Assembly (NCBI GenBank): GCA_947095535.1
Contig: OX352773.1
Span: 30,091,398 to 30,155,397, forward strand
Reading direction: 5' to 3'
From: Poecilobothrus nobilitatus
Lineage: Eukaryota; Arthropoda; Insecta; Diptera; Dolichopodidae
Length of the DNA: 64,000 bases
Shown: piece after piece, positions 60,701-64,000 of the stretch
How the letters are laid out: each line of letters opens with the position of its first letter
Position numbering within the stretch: the stretch's first letter is position 1
Translations under genes and position numbers: made by a program
Notes under the pieces: generated by a model
Databases searched by the model: none
The model's input: the letters and a program-made list of their open reading frames with translations, nothing else
Told to the model about the DNA's origin: nothing

Positions 60701-63009
60701 GCATGAAATTTCTTTTTTCATAACTCCGGCACCCCTTTAGATAGGAACCTGAAATTTTGAGACAAGAAAGAACTTTTAAAATTAGTATAAGTTTCCTCAG
60801 AAAATTTTTTGGTAACACCCTCTCTTTAAGAGTTATTACGCCTCAAAAATTGAAAATTTACTATTTTTAGAGACCTGTAACTTGGCACCTGTACAAATTT
60901 TTCTTCGGCAAGACATGAAAATTAAAGGTTTAATAATATATTTTTACGTGTGTTAACGGCTTTTCTTAGTTATATAGGATTCCGGACTTATAGTCCCTCA
61001 AAATTTCAAAAATGTCCTATTTTCACGTTTTTTCTTATTAGGTACATGAAATTTTCAAATTTTTGTGTAAGTCACACTTCTAAACAGTTTGTATTGAGTT
61101 TTGGAAATGTGCGCTTTTAAAAACCGTTGGTTTACATTCTACCTTGTTTAGTTAAACTTACCCCAAAAAAATAATTTTATTAAAATATTTTATTTTTGGT
61201 GTTTTTTTATATATTGTCTTCATTATTTTGGTTAATACTTAGTACATTATCAGTTGTCAACTTGTAATAATCGTATTTTTATTTAATTATCGTTCGTTAG
61301 ATAGATAAACATTTTCATTAGATTAAATTCAAATTTCGACATATTCATTTCACTTCATAATTTATTTCACTGAAAAAAAAATATCTTATCATGAAACTTT
61401 GAGTATATTTTTTGATAATAATTTTTAAATCACTTTTTATTGTACGTGCATACATAAAATACATATTTTTTTAAAAGTTTAATAAATTGATTTGACAGAA
61501 ATATTTTCTTTTTACATAATATAAAATAATTTTTCAATATAAATTTTCAATTTGAAACAATAAAAATCCTAATAATTTAGTTTAAAAGAAAATTTTGTAA
61601 TAAAATTTATTTATTTTGTACATAATTTTAGATTTCTGTTTTTATTGTAGAATCTAACGTGGACACATTAAAACATCCACCTAAATCATTTGGAACAGAT
61701 GATGGTTTCCAAGGACCAAATGCAGCGTGTGGTAGCTCAATAATTGAAGTTGCACAGCGTATGGTATCTGGCCGAACTTTAAACGGTGCTAAAGGATTTC
61801 AATTTCCTAAGTAAGTATAAAAAAATTGAAAATCCTATTTTGTTTTTATTTCTAATGATTATCTAGTTAAAGTATATTAAAAAATTCAGATAGTTTAAAT
61901 TAGGATTCTTTTTTTATATAAAATAGTTAATTAGCCTGTGCTTTACACAAATGTATTGTTTATGTTAATACATACATTGTTAATATTATATTACCTAATA
62001 TTATATAATATATTTTAACATTGAATTCGTGCAATTCACAGAAAAAAGAGAAAGTTATAAATAAAAATTTGCTGTTCATTTTTATTTTTAAGCAATTACA
62101 ATAATTTTATCTGTAATTGATTATTACCACTTAACTAATTTTTGCCATATGGGCTATGAATAATTAGCCTAAAGGATTACTTTTTAATAATTGTTGAGAA
62201 TTATTTGTAACCAGAAGAATGTTAACTATTTCAGTATTAACGTAGAACTGAAAAAGAATTATCTTATTTTTAAATTTGTTTTATATTTTTAAATCTTAAA
62301 AGTAAAATAAAAGTACATTAATATTAAAATGTTCGAAAAATTAAGTTTAAAAAAAATATATTCAAATAAAAATTACTCAAAATTCAATGTAAATTAAATA
62401 TTGGTAAAAAAAAATTAAAAAAATTATAAAATAAAAACAATTATTTTTAATTTTTTAGCGTTGACCAGGAAGAAGTAGATTCTGTACAATTAAAAACTGT
62501 TGAAGATCAAACATTAAAAACAAGTTCATTAATTCAACCGGAACCTTACGAGTTAGAAGCACAAAAAGCTAAAGATAGATTATTGTTCCGTCGCGGATCA
62601 AAATCATTACCAGCATCGCCAGTTGGTTCACCAAAATCAATGAGGAAATATCAAGCAAATCCATATTTTACAGGAACGTTTACGCCTGCTAACCCAAATT
62701 CAGAAGGAAGGTAAATTAAAGATATACATATATAAGATTTTTTATATTTTATGTAAAACTTATTCTAAATGATTAAAATATAACTTGGAAAATTATTTTT
62801 TTAGGGGCTGGTTTCTAGCGTCACTTTTAGGTATTCAAAGAGAAGCGACACCATCCTCATCAGTTAATCACATTGAAGAAGAGCCGGAACATTTTAATAT
62901 TAACAATATAGATCAAAGTGATAACACAAAAGAATTGCATAAGAAAGTCCTAAAAGCAAAACCATCAGAACTAAGAGAAATGAATTTTTGGTCTCCAACA
63001 TCCATGTAA
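51727..63009 (+). CDS. Unrecognised conserved-looking gene with two alternative starts
   Basis: I do not recognise the family. Shared 3' exons are 61651-61810, 62459-62710 and 62805-63009. They encode HPPKSFGTDDGFQGPNAACG, then SSIIEVAQRMVSGRTLNGAK, a stretch LFRRGSKSLPASPVGSPKS (probable phosphosites: RRGSKS, SPVGSP), NPYFTGTFTPANP and GWFLASLLGIQRE, ending FWSPTSM. Two first-exon sets fit. Set one is 51727-51800 plus 52852-53051 (MTDPEHSSISSGFTVPQWIR ... PCKKFMN); set two is 57400-57484 (MSGRDLKALHGSQDFLCSLK ... FSDN). Both end AATG before GTAAG in the same phase and splice in frame to the AATCTAACG exon. Products would be about 297 and 234 residues. No signal peptide or membrane segment is seen. 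The short hydrophobic GWFLASLLG could be a binding motif. The gene is spread over 11 kb with large AT-rich introns. Confidence 0.75.
53052..57399. other. Intron-like AT-rich DNA
   Basis: Lies between the first and second alternative start exons of the unrecognised gene. Long A and T runs; I see no repeat family member and no further exon. The promoter of the second transcript should lie just before 57400. Confidence 0.5.
57485..61650. other. Intron-like AT-rich DNA with a dispersed repeat
   Basis: The last large intron of the unrecognised gene. The only recognisable element is the dispersed repeat copy at 59861-61140; the remainder is low-complexity. Confidence 0.55.
59861..61140 (-). repeat. 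Dispersed repeat family, copy 3 (longest)
   Basis: Inverted relative to the other two copies. Its minus-strand reading starts GTAAACCAACGGTTTTTAAA then AGCGCACATTTCCAAAA and ends TTTTGGAAATGTGC. GCACATTTCC (59861) and GGAAATGTGC (61103-61112) are exact inverted repeats 1.25 kb apart. It includes the AAACAGACGGACGGACAGAG block near 59920. Inside, a unit of about 475 bases is present twice in tandem: CATAACTCCGGCAC occurs near 60242 and again near 60718, each followed by AAATTTTGAG(G/A)CAAGAAAGA. The repeat lies in an intron of the unrecognised gene, antisense to it. Confidence 0.8.
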
Positions 63010-63853
63010 AAATTGTAAACAAAATAACTTTTTTTTCATTTTATTTTTTTTTTATTTGTAATTTTAAATTAACTTTAAAACAAAATTTTATTATATTCAT
63101 TTGTTATTATAAACTTTGAACGATATTAAAAACAAATAATTAAGTAAATATTGTAAAGAAAAAAATCTTGATTTATTTTAAAATTATTTGCAAAAAAAGA
63201 AAAATTTCAAAATTTCATGAATTTGAAGTGAAAAACTGTCATGAAAAGAAATATTTCATTAATTTACTCATATAAAGATACAAATAAATATTTTATTTTT
63301 CTAAAGTTATTTAATAGACTAAGGTGAAACAAAAATTATTACTAAGTTAAAATCAATTACAAAAATTTTGCAATTAAATGCAAGTTAATAGCAACTTTCG
63401 TCACAGAAAATAATTTTTTATTTCGCATGTGTATGTGTATGTAAAGGAATATAAAAAATCCAAGTTGAATTTTTTTCTAATTTAGAATATTTTATAATGT
63501 ATATATAATTTTAATTACTTTTATTTTTGTTAAAAAATTTTTGTTCTTATCGAAGGAAATATATGTGGAACAAATCTAGGAAATGTATTTTATAACATAT
63601 TTTTCAAAAAACAGAAATATATTAAAACATAAAAAAGCATTTAGCAATTTTTATTTAGTATAGGAAGGGAAAAAAACGGAATGCATTTAAAATGATTTTT
63701 ATTAATTTCAGATATTCTATTAATAAACATTTATGAAGGTAGTTCTTTAACAATTATAATTATATTTTTAGAAATTTTTTCTTATATCTAATATTTATAA
63801 AATTCGAAATGACCATCTTGTATACATTCGAAAGTTAAAGCATTTTAAAATGC
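63010..63853. other. Convergent 3' intergenic region
   Basis: Separates the stop codon of the plus-strand gene from the stop codon of the minus-strand gene at the right edge, so it holds two 3' untranslated regions. ACAAATAAAT-type sequences (for example near 63283) could be poly(A) signals. Confidence 0.5.
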
Positions 63854-64000
63854 TTAAAAACGCTGTTGAAAATTGTTCGCTTGAGCATTGTTATACATCA
63901 TTTGTTGTTGCTGAAAATCTTGATTTTGATTCATACTCTGTTGGTGTTGACTTGGACCAGATAAGCGTACTCTTTTATTATTAGGTTCACCATGATTTGA
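63854..64000 (-). CDS. C-terminal exon of a Q/N-rich protein (partial)
   Basis: The minus strand is open from the window edge for 48 codons to TAA at 63854-63856. It reads SNHGEPNNKRVRLSGPSQHQ then QSMNQNQDFQQQQMMYNNAQ and ANNFQQRF. KRVRL looks like a short basic, nuclear-localisation-like motif, and the rest is rich in Gln and Asn, as in many transcription or RNA-binding proteins. Codon choice (GC-richer than surroundings) supports real coding sequence. The family cannot be named from this tail. Confidence 0.6.
   Translation of the reverse strand, partial: SNHGEPNNKRVRLSGPSQHQQSMNQNQDFQQQQMMYNNAQANNFQQRF

Noticed and set aside
1..64000. CRISPR arrays, bacterial operons, phage or viral genes
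   Set aside because: No regularly spaced direct repeats, no Shine-Dalgarno-organised gene strings and no viral domains were seen; introns and gene content are those of an insect nucleus.

Overview
The window is nuclear DNA of an insect with an extremely AT-rich genome. It has long homopolymer runs, introns often under 100 bases with GTAAGT donors, and short exons scattered through AT-rich filler. An insect-type seven-transmembrane odorant receptor, Myb/SANT-BESS regulators and an SLC17-type transporter fit an insect. The order cannot be fixed from this window; very AT-rich parasitoid wasps or gall-forming insects are only possibilities.

Layout. Bases 1-15500 hold no intact gene. They contain a dead LINE reverse-transcriptase remnant, a tRNA-like SINE head, one copy of a dispersed repeat, a short hairpin element, a ~520-bp inverted-repeat element and two decayed odorant-receptor fragments. 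An odorant receptor gene (minus strand, six recognisable exons) occupies 15564-17627. Bases 17.6-32 kb are mostly repeats. They include a full-length U6 snRNA sequence joined directly to the 3' part of an I/R1-type LINE, inserted in a copy of the dispersed repeat, and a 506-bp inverted-repeat DNA element with a perfect 9-bp target duplication. From 32 to 49.5 kb is a compact gene block: an SLC17-family transporter (minus), two tandem Myb/SANT-BESS paralogues (minus), a divergent third paralogue (plus), and the condensin ATPase gene SMC2 (minus, nine exons). One 3.5-kb SMC2 intron contains two complete plus-strand genes, a RUN+PX sorting nexin like SNX29 and a proteasome assembly chaperone 1-like gene. 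From 51.7 to 63 kb lies an unrecognised plus-strand gene with two alternative first-exon sets. The last exon of a Q/N-rich minus-strand gene runs off the right edge.

Functionally the block mixes housekeeping genes (chromosome condensation, proteasome assembly, endosomal sorting), a membrane transporter, a small family of putative DNA-binding regulators and a chemoreceptor locus that is losing paralogues. There is no operon-like logic. The most unusual structures are the U6-LINE chimera, the antisense genes nested in SMC2, and the Myb/SANT-BESS cluster in which two genes have a first coding exon consisting only of the start codon. Splice junctions were placed by reading GT/AG sites and checking frame, and have no transcript support.
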